The notes beneath the pieces were generated by a model. The model was not told the origin of the DNA. It did not search any database and was given only the letters and a program-made list of their open reading frames with translations. A stretch of 64,000 nucleotides of DNA from DATNIB01 sp035604685 (GTDB taxonomy: Bacteria; Actinomycetota; Acidimicrobiia; Acidimicrobiales; RAAP-2), in the NCBI GenBank assembly GCA_035604685.1, contig DATNIB010000041.1, positions 1 through 64,000 of the forward strand. The letters are read 5' to 3'. Both the position numbers and the translations under genes were made by a program. Shown one piece after another: positions 33,836 through 41,841 of this stretch; position 1 is the first letter of the stretch, and the number at the start of each line of letters is the position of its first letter.

Positions 33836-34732
33836 TTAGGTGGCGGCGATGAAGGCCGCGATCACGCGGGCCAGCTCGGGTCCCTTGTCCTCTTGGAGGA
33901 AGTGCCCGGCACCCTCGATGGCCGGGTGCTCCCGGCCGGCGGTGCCCGGGACGTGCCCGATGAACTGGCGCTCGCCCCCCCTGGTGATGGGGTCCCCGTC
34001 GCTGAAGGCGCAGAGGAAGGGACGGTCGAAGCGGCGCAGGACGGCCCAGGCCGCGAGGTTGGCGGCGTGGGCGGGGTCGTCGGGCGAGGTCGGCACGAGC
34101 AGGGGGAAGCGGCGGGCGCCGGCCTTGTAGGAGTCGTCGGGGAACGGGGCGTCGTAGGCGGCCACGACGTCGTCGGAGAGCTTGGTCAGGCAGCCGCCCG
34201 ACACGATCGTGCCCACCGGGAAGTCGGGCGACTCCTGGGAGAAGCGCTGCCAGTTGCGGAACGCCTCGCCCGGGGGGATGTCCCCCGTCGGCAGGCCGGT
34301 GTTGCCGGCCACCACCCGGGCGTAGCGATCCGGTTGCGCGGCGAGGAGCCGCAGGCCGATCAGCCCGCCCCAGTCCTGCCCGAAGAAGGTGATGTCTGAG
34401 AGGTCGAGCCGGTCGAAGACGAGCTCGCGCATCCAGGCGACGTGGCGCGCGTAGGTGTAGTCGTCGGGTTCGCTCGGCTTGTCGGAGCGACCGAAGCCAA
34501 CGAGGTCCGGCGCGACGCACCGGTGGCCGGCCGACACGAGCACCGGGATCATCGTGCGGTAGAGGAACGACCACGAGGGCTCGCCGTGGAGCAGCAGCAC
34601 CGGGGGGGCGTCGGGCGGGCCCTCGTCGAGGTAGTGGACACGCACTCCGTCGGGCAGCTCGACGTAGTGCGGCTCGAACGCGAAGTCCGGAAGGGCCGCA
34701 AACCGCTCGTCGGCGGTGCGCAGGATCTTCAT
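33836..34732 (-). CDS. Haloalkane dehalogenase-like alpha/beta hydrolase
   Basis: 298 residues. An oxyanion LLLHGEPSWSFLYR motif (about 47-59) precedes the nucleophile aspartate D120 in FFGQDWGGLIGLRL; the Trp after it is the halide-stabilising Trp of haloalkane dehalogenases of the DhlA/HLD-I type. Also AGNTGLPTGD and the catalytic His in AIEGAGHFLQEDKG. Serine esterases and epoxide hydrolases differ at these positions, although a non-dehalogenase role cannot be excluded. ATG 34732 overlaps the tetR stop in ATGA, so the pair is one operon controlled by the TetR operator at 35359-35398. Confidence 0.8.
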   Translation of the reverse strand: MKILRTADERFAALPDFAFEPHYVELPDGVRVHYLDEGPPDAPPVLLLHGEPSWSFLYRTMIPVLVSAGHRCVAPDLVGFGRSDKPSEPDDYTYARHVAWMRELVFDRLDLSDITFFGQDWGGLIGLRLLAAQPDRYARVVAGNTGLPTGDIPPGEAFRNWQRFSQESPDFPVGTIVSGGCLTKLSDDVVAAYDAPFPDDSYKAGARRFPLLVPTSPDDPAHAANLAAWAVLRRFDRPFLCAFSDGDPITRGGERQFIGHVPGTAGREHPAIEGAGHFLQEDKGPELARVIAAFIAAT

Positions 34733-35337
34733 CGGGCACCCCGCGCGGTCCCGAGCAGCGCGCGCAGCGCGGCGACGAGCGCTGCCTCGGTCTTGGGGCG
34801 CGAGAGCCCCTGGTCGAGGCGGAGCAGCTCGTAGGCCTCGAAGGAGCACAACACGTCCAAGGCGGGGAGCAGCCCGCCGTGGCCCTGGTCCAGCTCCGGG
34901 GCGAATAGCTCGGCCACCTGGGCGCGCAGGAACCCCCGCCGCGCCGCGAGCTCGGTGGCCACGGCGGCGCGGCCGTGGGCGGCGATCCGGGCGGCCGTGG
35001 CCGATGGCCTCGTCTGCTCGTAGAGACGCACCCGGGTGGCGACCACCGCCCGGATCTTGTCGTCGGTCCGGGCCGCGGGCCCGAGGCCGATGTCGAGCAG
35101 CGGGCGCGCCCGCCGGACCTCTCGGGTGGTGGCCGCCCGGTGGAGATCGTCGATGTCGTCGAAATAGCGGAAGAGCGAGCGCGGCGACAGCCCGGCGCGC
35201 TGGGCGATCTCGGTCGAGCTGGGTTGGTAGTGGCCCTCGCGAAACGACGCCAGCAGCGCGTCGATGACGGCCTCGCGGTTCTGCTGGCGGCGGAGCCGCC
35301 GGCCGTCGACTGTCTCGGCCACCTGGGTCGCGGTCAC
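34729..35337 (-). CDS. TetR-family transcriptional regulator
   Basis: 202 residues from GTG. N-terminal helix-turn-helix (about 38-62, SSTEIAQRAGLSPRSLFRYFDD), then a helical ligand domain with no recognised effector. It is divergent from the SDR-sulfatase operon. The intergenic region holds a 40-bp palindrome that covers the -35 boxes of both promoters, so the protein probably represses both directions, including itself. The mapped -10 (35346-35351) puts the transcription start at or next to the start codon, implying a leaderless message. Confidence 0.88.
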   Translation of the reverse strand: MTATQVAETVDGRRLRRQQNREAVIDALLASFREGHYQPSSTEIAQRAGLSPRSLFRYFDDIDDLHRAATTREVRRARPLLDIGLGPAARTDDKIRAVVATRVRLYEQTRPSATAARIAAHGRAAVATELAARRGFLRAQVAELFAPELDQGHGGLLPALDVLCSFEAYELLRLDQGLSRPKTEAALVAALRALLGTARGAR

Positions 35338-35345
35338 CGCGCCGG

Positions 35346-35375
35346 ACCGTAGTCATATGGCAGACCGTGTGTCAA
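35346..35375 (-). promoter_or_regulatory. Promoter of the tetR-dehalogenase operon
   Basis: TTGACA (perfect -35, plus-strand 35370-35375), an 18-base spacer, and TACGGT (-10, 35346-35351) on the minus strand. The start codon is 8 bases after the -10. The -35 lies inside the left operator arm. Confidence 0.65.
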
Positions 35376-35398
35376 TATCTATTGACGCACACTCTGCC
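35359..35398. promoter_or_regulatory. 40-bp palindromic operator for the TetR regulator
   Basis: Two 19-base arms (35359-35377 and 35380-35398) around a central TC match at 16 of 19 positions; the inner halves read GTGTGTCAATA and TATTGACGCAC. It lies midway between the divergent tetR and SDR genes and contains the -35 boxes of both promoters, the normal place for TetR autoregulation. Confidence 0.8.
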
Positions 35399-35411
35399 AG
35401 AAGGTTAGGGT
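35382..35411 (+). promoter_or_regulatory. Promoter of the SDR-sulfatase operon
   Basis: TTGACG (35382-35387), an 18-base spacer and TAGGGT (35406-35411). It mirrors the opposite promoter in spacing. The predicted leader to the GTG at 35467 is about 48 bases. Confidence 0.65.
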
Positions 35412-35466
35412 CGCCCACAGTGCGGCCAGTCGGCAGTCAGATGAGGCGGCCCGGGCGGCGGCTCAC

Positions 35467-36204
35467 GTGACGCGCCGGATCGCATTGGTGAGCGACGCGT
35501 CGTCCTACGTCGGCCCCCATCTCTGTCGGCTTCTGGCGGCGTGCGAGCACGACCTCGTCCTCGGCGATCCGGCGGACGGCCTGGTCGACGAACTACAGGC
35601 GCTGGGCGCCGCCGTCGAGGCCGTCGAGCGCGTGCGCAACCTGGCGGAGCCCGATTCGGCGGAGCGCCTGGTGGCGGCGGCGCTGGCCAGGTTCGGCCGC
35701 GTCGACTCGGCCGCCGCGTTCACCGGACGCATCGTGGTCGGGCGGTTCCTGCGCTCCTCGATCGAGGACCTGCGGGCGGCGCTGGTCGGCTGCGTCGAGG
35801 CGCCCTACTGCTTCTTACGTGCGGTCGTCCCCGTCATGGTCGACCAGGGAGCGGGCCAGGCCCTCGTGTTCACGAGCGCCGCCGGGGCTCGACCCACGCC
35901 GGGGGCGCCGCTGTACTCCTCGGCCCGCGCCGGGGCCAACATGCTGGTGCGCAACGTGGCGGCCGAGGTCGTGGGCCGCGGCGTGCAGGTCAACGCGATC
36001 GGGACCAACTTCATGGACTTCCCCGAGTTCCTGGCGGCGAACCGGGCCGAGGACGCGGAGGGCCGGGCCCGGGTCGAGGCCCTGGTGCCCATGGGCCGCC
36101 TCGGCGGCCTCGACGAGCTGGCGCACTTCTCGCTCCCCTACCTCGACGGCACCAGCCGGTTCGCCACCGGGCAGTTCGTGGCCTTCGCGGGCGGCTGGGC
36201 ATGA
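35467..36204 (+). CDS. Atypical SDR-family protein
   Basis: 245 residues with the overall SDR fold: NAEVV-like helices, VFTSAAGA with the catalytic Ser, YSSARAGANML, and a C-terminal GQFVAFAGGWA. Two key elements deviate. The cofactor loop TGxxxGIG is SDASSYVG, and the Y-x3-K catalytic pair is Y-SSA-R. An NAD(P)-dependent oxidoreductase role is therefore uncertain; it may have lost or altered catalysis. GTG start. It overlaps the sulfatase start by four bases, so both are made from the TetR-controlled promoter. Confidence 0.75.
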   Translation: MTRRIALVSDASSYVGPHLCRLLAACEHDLVLGDPADGLVDELQALGAAVEAVERVRNLAEPDSAERLVAAALARFGRVDSAAAFTGRIVVGRFLRSSIEDLRAALVGCVEAPYCFLRAVVPVMVDQGAGQALVFTSAAGARPTPGAPLYSSARAGANMLVRNVAAEVVGRGVQVNAIGTNFMDFPEFLAANRAEDAEGRARVEALVPMGRLGGLDELAHFSLPYLDGTSRFATGQFVAFAGGWA

Positions 36205-38468
36205 CCGGCGTGTCCCCGAACGAGCCGGACTTCGGTGGTCGCATCGGCCGGACCTACCGAGAGTCCACGCCGTGGTGGCCGGACCCCCCCGCCAGCCTCG
36301 GTGGGCCGAACGTCGTCCTCGTCGTCCTCGACGACACCGGGTTCGCCCACTTCGGCTGCTACGGATCCGAGCTCGCCACGCCCAACGTGGACCGCCTGGC
36401 CGCCGCCGGCCTGCGCTACACGAGCTTCCACACGACGGCCCTCTGCTCGCCCTCGCGCGCCGCCCTGCTCACCGGGCGCAATCCGCACGCGGTCGGCATG
36501 CGGGCGGTATCCAACTGGAACACGGGGTTCCCGAACATGCGCGGCGGCGTCTCGCCGCGCGCGGCCACCCTGGCCGAGCTGCTGCGCGCCCATGGCTACG
36601 CGACCTACGCCGCCGGCAAGTGGCACCTGGCGCCCCTCGACGAGTGTTCCGCCGCCGGACCGCACACCAACTGGCCCCTGCAGAAGGGGTTCGACCGTTT
36701 CTACGGCTTCCTGCAGGCCGAGACCGACCAGTTCTATCCCGAGCTCACGCGGGACAACACCCACGTCGACCCGCCGGGGCGGCCCGAGGACGGCTACCAC
36801 GTGTCCGAGGACATCGTGGACGAGGCCACCGGCTGGATCAGGGACCTCCACTCGATCCGCCCGGACCGACCCTTCTTCTTGTACCTCGCCTTCGGCGCCA
36901 CCCACTCCCCCCACCAGTCGCCGCCCGAGTACCTCGGACGCTGGCGCGGGCGGTTCGACGACGGGTACGAGGCGGCGCGGGAGCGCTGGTTCGCGCACCA
37001 GCTGGCGATGGGCGTCGTCCCGGCGGACACGACGCTCGCGCCCCGCAACCCCGGGGTGCCGCCGTGGGGGGACCTCACGGCCAACCAGCGGGCCTTCTCG
37101 GCGCGGCTGCAAGAGGCGTTCGCCGCCATGCTCGAGCACACCGACGCCCAGATCGGGCGGCTGGTCGAGTTCCTCGAGCGCTACGGGCTGCTCGAGAACA
37201 CCCTCCTCATGGTCCTCTCCGACAACGGTGCCTCCCGGGAGGGCGGCCCCTACGGCGTCATGGACGAGTTCAGCCACTTCAACGCGGTGAGAGAGGACAT
37301 CGACGACCTGGTGGCGCGCCGCCTCGAGGACATCGGCGGCCCGCACTCGCACTCCAACTACCCGTGGGGGTGGGCGCAGGCCGGCAACTCGCCGCTGCGC
37401 TGGTACAAGCAGAACACGTACGGCGGCGGCGTCCGCGACCCCCTCGTCGTGCACTGGCCGCGGGGCATCACCGACGGCGGGTCGTTCCGCCGGCAGTTCT
37501 GCCACGCGGTCGACATCGCGCCCACGATCCTGGCGGTCACCGGCGCCGGTCTGCCCGCACAATTCAACGGGGTGCCCCAGCTGCCCCTGCACGGCGCGCC
37601 TCTGACCGCTACCTTCTCGGACCCGGCGGCGCCCGCCCCGCGTCCGGTCCAGTACTTCGAGCAGATGGGCCACCGGGGCCTGTGGGCCGACGGCTGGAAG
37701 ATCACCACCTACCACGAGGCGGGCGCGCCCTACTCCGACGACGAGTGGGCGCTCTACCACCTGGACGAGGACTTCTCGGAGTGCCACGACCTCTCGGAGC
37801 GCCACCCCGACAAGCTGCGCGAGCTCATCGACCTCTGGTGGGTGGAGGCGGGCCAGCACGGTGTGCTCCCGCTCGACGACCGCTCGATCGAGCTCTTCGC
37901 GGCGACGCCCCGGCCCGGGACGCCGCACGACCGCGAGGCCTACGTCTACCACCCCCCGATCGCCCACATCCCGGCCGACGCCGCGCCGCCCTTCGGCGGG
38001 CGGTCCTGGCTGGTCACGGCCGAGGTCGACGTGGAGGCGGGCGGCGCCGAGGGGGTGCTCTACGCGCGCGGCAGCCACAACGTGGGGCACAGCTTCTTCG
38101 TGAAGGACGGGGCCCTGCAGTTCGACTACAACGCGCTCGGCACCCACCACCGGGTCGCCGCGCCGCTGGCGCTCGGCCCCGGCCAGCACGTGCTGGCCGC
38201 CCGCTTCACCCGGCTGGGCGCGGGCGGGACGCTGACGCTGGCCGCCGACGGTTCGGACCTGGCGGCGATGGACATCCCGAAGATCGTGCGAATGCTCGGA
38301 TCCACCGGCCTCGACATCGGCAGCGACGCGCTCTCGCCCGTGGTCGACGACTACCAGGGCCCGTTCCCCTTCACCGGGTCGATCGAGCGGATCACCTTCC
38401 TGCTGCAGAGCGCCGCCGACGCCGAGGACATCGCCGCCACGGCCCGGGCTGAGTTCGCCAAGGAGTGA
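36201..38468 (+). CDS. Type I arylsulfatase-like sulfatase
   Basis: 755 residues from ATG in the ATGA overlap with the SDR. Metal-site aspartates are in VVLVVLDDTGFAHFGCYG (44-45). C82 in LCSPSRAALLTGR is the cysteine of the CxPSR signature that is converted to formylglycine. GKWHLAPLDEC, VLSDNGAS and SPLRWYKQNTYGGGVRDPLVVHWP are further core motifs. About 140 residues at the C-terminus (WLVTAEVDVEAGG onward) form a beta-rich, lectin-like addition. No signal peptide is seen, so it looks cytoplasmic. It needs a formylglycine-generating enzyme, not found here. Substrate unknown; the SDR and dehalogenase neighbours hint at catabolism of an imported sulfate ester. Confidence 0.88.
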   Translation: MTGVSPNEPDFGGRIGRTYRESTPWWPDPPASLGGPNVVLVVLDDTGFAHFGCYGSELATPNVDRLAAAGLRYTSFHTTALCSPSRAALLTGRNPHAVGMRAVSNWNTGFPNMRGGVSPRAATLAELLRAHGYATYAAGKWHLAPLDECSAAGPHTNWPLQKGFDRFYGFLQAETDQFYPELTRDNTHVDPPGRPEDGYHVSEDIVDEATGWIRDLHSIRPDRPFFLYLAFGATHSPHQSPPEYLGRWRGRFDDGYEAARERWFAHQLAMGVVPADTTLAPRNPGVPPWGDLTANQRAFSARLQEAFAAMLEHTDAQIGRLVEFLERYGLLENTLLMVLSDNGASREGGPYGVMDEFSHFNAVREDIDDLVARRLEDIGGPHSHSNYPWGWAQAGNSPLRWYKQNTYGGGVRDPLVVHWPRGITDGGSFRRQFCHAVDIAPTILAVTGAGLPAQFNGVPQLPLHGAPLTATFSDPAAPAPRPVQYFEQMGHRGLWADGWKITTYHEAGAPYSDDEWALYHLDEDFSECHDLSERHPDKLRELIDLWWVEAGQHGVLPLDDRSIELFAATPRPGTPHDREAYVYHPPIAHIPADAAPPFGGRSWLVTAEVDVEAGGAEGVLYARGSHNVGHSFFVKDGALQFDYNALGTHHRVAAPLALGPGQHVLAARFTRLGAGGTLTLAADGSDLAAMDIPKIVRMLGSTGLDIGSDALSPVVDDYQGPFPFTGSIERITFLLQSAADAEDIAATARAEFAKE

Positions 38469-38482
38469 CCAGGGGCGATGCC

Positions 38483-39049
38483 ATGGAACCACTGATCCTC
38501 GACTCGTTGCGCCGGCGGGTGCGGGCGATGCACTCGCTGTGGGAGGAGGCGGTGGCGACGATGGACCTCGACCAGGTGAACCACGTCGAGCGCGAGCCGG
38601 TGCTGCCGATCGCCTTCAGCCTGTTCCACCTGACCCAGATGGAGGACGGGACCACGACGGTCCTAGGTGCGGGCCCGATGGTCTACGACGCCGCGTGGGC
38701 GGACCGGATGGGCCTCGCCATCGCCGACCACGGCAAGAACAAGAGCGTCGACGAGATGGTTCACCAACGGATCGGCGACTACGGCGCGTTCACCGAGTAC
38801 ATGGGGCTCGTCTTCCAAAAGACCGAGCGCTGGCTGGCCGGCCTGGACCCGGCCACGCTGGAAGACGTCGTGGTGGCGCGACCGTTCCCGCCCGAGGTCG
38901 CGTCCACCTTCAGCGCCCGCGTGGCCGGCGAGCGCGGGATCACGCGGCTCGACGCCACGGAGTGCTGGGTGTACCAGCACGGCCTGCGCCACATGGGAGA
39001 GATCGAGCACGCCCGGGCCCTGGTCGGCTTGCAGGGCATGACCTCGTGA
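38483..39049 (+). CDS. DinB-like four-helix protein
   Basis: 188 residues from ATG 38483, preceded by AGGGG with a 7-base spacing; a GTG at 38465 overlapping the sulfatase stop would add 6 residues. Three spaced histidines fit the metal site of DinB/YfiT-type proteins: H49 in LFHLTQMED and two more in YQHGLRHMGEIEHARAL near the C-terminus. Members include thiol-dependent transferases, but many have no known activity. Third gene of the SDR-sulfatase operon. No specific function can be assigned. Confidence 0.65.
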   Translation: MEPLILDSLRRRVRAMHSLWEEAVATMDLDQVNHVEREPVLPIAFSLFHLTQMEDGTTTVLGAGPMVYDAAWADRMGLAIADHGKNKSVDEMVHQRIGDYGAFTEYMGLVFQKTERWLAGLDPATLEDVVVARPFPPEVASTFSARVAGERGITRLDATECWVYQHGLRHMGEIEHARALVGLQGMTS

Positions 39050-39167
39050 GCCTCCTTTGCGGCTGCCTATGCGTGCGGCCGCGCCGAGCCCGTTGTGGCG
39101 GCAGAAGGCACCTGCACAGGCATGGCGACAAGAGATCGAACGGGAGGCCGAGTCTCGGGATGCGGCG

Positions 39168-39893
39168 TCAGTACCGAGGCAGTGCGATGAAGGCGATCAG
39201 ATAGGCGAAGGTCCCCGCTCCGATCACCGTGCACGCGTGAAAGATCTCGTGGAACCCGAACACTCCCGGCCAAGGATCAGGTCGCTTGCGGGCATAGATG
39301 AGGGCGCCGACGGTGTACGCAATGCCTGCGATGAGGATGAGGGCAAAGCCGGTCCAGCCAAGGCTGCGTATCAACTGCGGGGAGACGATCAGAGCGGACC
39401 AACCCACCACCATGTACGGAACGGCGACGGCCCACTGCGGTGCGTCGAGCCAGGCCTGGCGCACCACGATGCCCACTATGGCGCCACCCCAGGCCATGCT
39501 GAGGAGCAGCGCCTGGGGCCATCCTGACAGGGCCAAACACGCCACGCCCGTCGATGTCCCGGCGATGCCCACGAAAATGGCGCCGTGGTCGGCCCGCCGC
39601 ATGCGACGCCACGCCGGTGCGGACCAGCGGATGCGATGGAACGACGCGCTGGTTCCGAACATGGCCAGCATGGCCAACACGTAGACGCTCAATGCCGCCC
39701 GGCTGCCCCCATCGGGAGCGGCCGCGATGAGGAACGGCCCACCGACGAGCCACGCCACGAAGGCTCCGACGTGCAGCCAGCCCCGCAGCACGGGCCGCAT
39801 CCCGGAGCTGCCGTCCGACCGGCCCTGCTCAGTCTGGGTGACGGTCGTCTTGCCGACCACGCCTGGCCCTGTCACCGCCCCGTCATGGCCCAT
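39168..39893 (-). CDS. Hemolysin III / PAQR-family membrane protein
   Basis: 241 residues from ATG 39893 (a TTG at 39923 would add 10). Seven membrane helices and the three conserved metal-site patches of the PAQR/Hly-III (CREST) superfamily: S-x3-H in TSASFHRIRW, an ADHGAIFVGI aspartate/histidine, and H-x3-H in FHEIFHACTVIG. Bacterial members are named hemolysin III, but a physiological role is not established. It converges on the DinB-like gene; the 118-base gap has no clear terminator. Confidence 0.85.
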   Translation of the reverse strand: MGHDGAVTGPGVVGKTTVTQTEQGRSDGSSGMRPVLRGWLHVGAFVAWLVGGPFLIAAAPDGGSRAALSVYVLAMLAMFGTSASFHRIRWSAPAWRRMRRADHGAIFVGIAGTSTGVACLALSGWPQALLLSMAWGGAIVGIVVRQAWLDAPQWAVAVPYMVVGWSALIVSPQLIRSLGWTGFALILIAGIAYTVGALIYARKRPDPWPGVFGFHEIFHACTVIGAGTFAYLIAFIALPRY

Positions 39894-39978
39894 CAGCCTG
39901 CTCTCTGTGATCCGCCGACTCAATCTGGTCGGCGTCCCGTGTCACCCGTACGTCGAAATCATCGGAGGCGCCCAACTT

Positions 39979-40776
39979 TCAAGCTCGGCTGATACCAGCG
40001 AAGAGGTCCGTCTCGGGCACGGGCGCACCGGTGGTGTCGAGAACCCGGACGTAGGTCTCAGTGCCGAATAGGGCGGCGAAGTCGGCGTCGGGCATGTCTA
40101 GCCAGTGCGTGCCGTTGAGCTGACTGCGGTGACTGGCGAGGGCGGCCCGTCGGCGGACCAGGGTGCTCAACGTGTCTACGACGGTCGTGATGTCGGCGGT
40201 GGCCGTCGCCGGGGCCCGGAGCGCCGGTTGGGGCGCTCCTTCGGCGTTCGCTAACAGCTTGGCTTGCACTCGTTGCATTCGCTGGCGGAAGGCATCGGTG
40301 CGCGCCGTGAAGTAGAGCTTGTGCACCCGATCGACGTCGCGCACGGCGGCGATGGTGGCGCGATGGGCGTGGATGTGATCGGGGTGGCCGTAGCCGCCGT
40401 TGGCCGGGTAGGTGACGACCACGTCGGGGCGGTGCTGTTCGAGCAGCGCTGCGATACGAGCCGCCACCCGCTCCACGGGCACGTTCACGAACGCGCCCGG
40501 ATCAGCATTGGACGACGCGCCAGCCATGCCCGAATCGCCGTAGCCGAGCAGCACGAGCTGAGAGACACCGAGGTGGGTACACGACTGCTCGAGCTCGACT
40601 CGGCGGACCCGCGCAACCTCGACGCGGTCGGCGCCGACCCCGAGGGCGCCGTCGGTGCAGGTGACCACCACCGTGCGCACGCCACGGTCGGCGTAGAGGG
40701 CAAGGATGCCGCCGGTTGAGATGGCTTCGTCGTCTGGGTGGGCGTGGACGGCGAGCAGTGTTCGCGGCCGGCTCAC
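39979..40776 (-). CDS. PIG-L (LmbE) family deacetylase, MshB-like
   Basis: 265 residues from GTG overlapping the upstream acyltransferase stop. Zinc-site motif AHPDDE (12-17) and the second site NGGYGHPDHIHAH. The GYGDSGMAG segment and VVVTYPANGGYGHPDH are close to MshB, the GlcNAc-inositol deacetylase of mycothiol synthesis, and to Mca. Because an MshC-like gene is also in the window, a mycothiol role is possible, but its immediate neighbours (acyltransferase, GT2, second PIG-L) point to a separate glycan or small-molecule pathway. Confidence 0.82.
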   Translation of the reverse strand: MSRPRTLLAVHAHPDDEAISTGGILALYADRGVRTVVVTCTDGALGVGADRVEVARVRRVELEQSCTHLGVSQLVLLGYGDSGMAGASSNADPGAFVNVPVERVAARIAALLEQHRPDVVVTYPANGGYGHPDHIHAHRATIAAVRDVDRVHKLYFTARTDAFRQRMQRVQAKLLANAEGAPQPALRAPATATADITTVVDTLSTLVRRRAALASHRSQLNGTHWLDMPDADFAALFGTETYVRVLDTTGAPVPETDLFAGISRA

Positions 40777-41738
40777 GCGCCCGGCACCTCACCTTCGGCG
40801 ACCGTGTATTCGCCGGTCGCCACACGCAGCTTGTAGCCATGCTGGCCACGACCGAGGTCGACCATCGCCAGACCTCGCGCGGCGGCGAACTCGGCCAGGT
40901 CGAGAAGAAGGATCAGCCCAGGCGAATAGGGGCCGAGCTCTGGGTCGTAGGCGGGGAACCACCAAGAGAGGCTGGTGAGCCCGCCCAATCCGAGGTGCAC
41001 GGCGGCGAGGCGCCCGCCGGCGCGCGTCGTGGCCAGCAGCCCGGCGCAGCCCGGGGCTCCCGAACCCTGCAGGTCCTCCAGTACGGCTCGGATCCAAGGT
41101 CGCTCGAATCGGTCCCACGTGCCGGTGGCGGCGTACTGTGCCGACTTCCAGGCCAAGAGGGCATGAAAGGGCTCCGCGGTCACCTCGGTCCATTCGGTGA
41201 CGACGGGGCCGACCTCACGGGCCAGCTTCCGCCGCCGCCTTCGTACCTGAGCCAACACGTCCTTCGACACCGTGGCGACCGCAGTCAGGAAGGCGTCGTG
41301 GCCGGCGGCCAGATCGATCACCGGTGACCGGTGGAGCGCCCGGTGGAAGGGTCCGAAGGCCGACTGCTCGGTGCGCAAGTGGTCGAACTGCCAGCTCGCC
41401 AGGCCACACGCGCGCACCAGCCAACGGGGCTCCCAGTCCAGGTCGGGTCGGCAGACGAATGCTTGGGCGTCGCAGATCCCCGCGCCGATCGGTGTGCCGA
41501 GGTGATCGGGACCCTCCTGGAAGGCGAAGAAGCCGGCGTAGCCCGAGCTGTCCTCCACCACCGCCACCCGCGCGTCGGGCCGTGCCCGGCCCACCGCCTG
41601 GGCGAACTCCGGTGCCAGGAAGGGGCTAGACAGCCCCGGCTGGCCATGCTGGAGAGCCCGCCACCCGGCCAGTTCCGCCTGACCCAACTCATCTATCGGC
41701 ACGACGCGCGCCTGCACCATCAGCTGACCCGGGGCCAT
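40773..41738 (-). CDS. GNAT/CelD-type acyltransferase
   Basis: 321 residues from ATG 41738 (ATG 41720 also possible). It resembles the CelD/BcsL or FemAB-like double-GNAT family: ELAGWRALQHGQPGLSSPFLAPEFAQAV at the start and a C-terminal GNAT half with FHALLAWKSAQYAATGTWDRF, GRLAAVHLGLGGLTSLSWWFPAYDPELGPYSPGLILLLDLAEFAAARGL and LGRGQHGYKLRVATGE. These ends are typical of CelD proteins that acylate glycans or polyketide sugars. Coupled by GTGA to the MshB-like deacetylase. Confidence 0.75.
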   Translation of the reverse strand: MAPGQLMVQARVVPIDELGQAELAGWRALQHGQPGLSSPFLAPEFAQAVGRARPDARVAVVEDSSGYAGFFAFQEGPDHLGTPIGAGICDAQAFVCRPDLDWEPRWLVRACGLASWQFDHLRTEQSAFGPFHRALHRSPVIDLAAGHDAFLTAVATVSKDVLAQVRRRRRKLAREVGPVVTEWTEVTAEPFHALLAWKSAQYAATGTWDRFERPWIRAVLEDLQGSGAPGCAGLLATTRAGGRLAAVHLGLGGLTSLSWWFPAYDPELGPYSPGLILLLDLAEFAAARGLAMVDLGRGQHGYKLRVATGEYTVAEGEVPGA

Positions 41739-41841
41739 GGCCGACCGGTGAGCGCCACTCGGTCCGTCGGTAAAATGAATCCCCAGGCCACGCGGCGAAG
41801 CGTACGACCAGCTGCGATTGGTGGTTGCCGAAAGGGGCCGG

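Noticed and set aside
33836..34732. Epoxide hydrolase or proline iminopeptidase
   Set aside because: The HGEPSW oxyanion motif and DWGG nucleophile elbow match haloalkane dehalogenases better, although activity is untested.
39050..39167. Terminator between the convergent DinB-like and hemolysin III genes
   Set aside because: No stem with a following T-run could be drawn on either strand.
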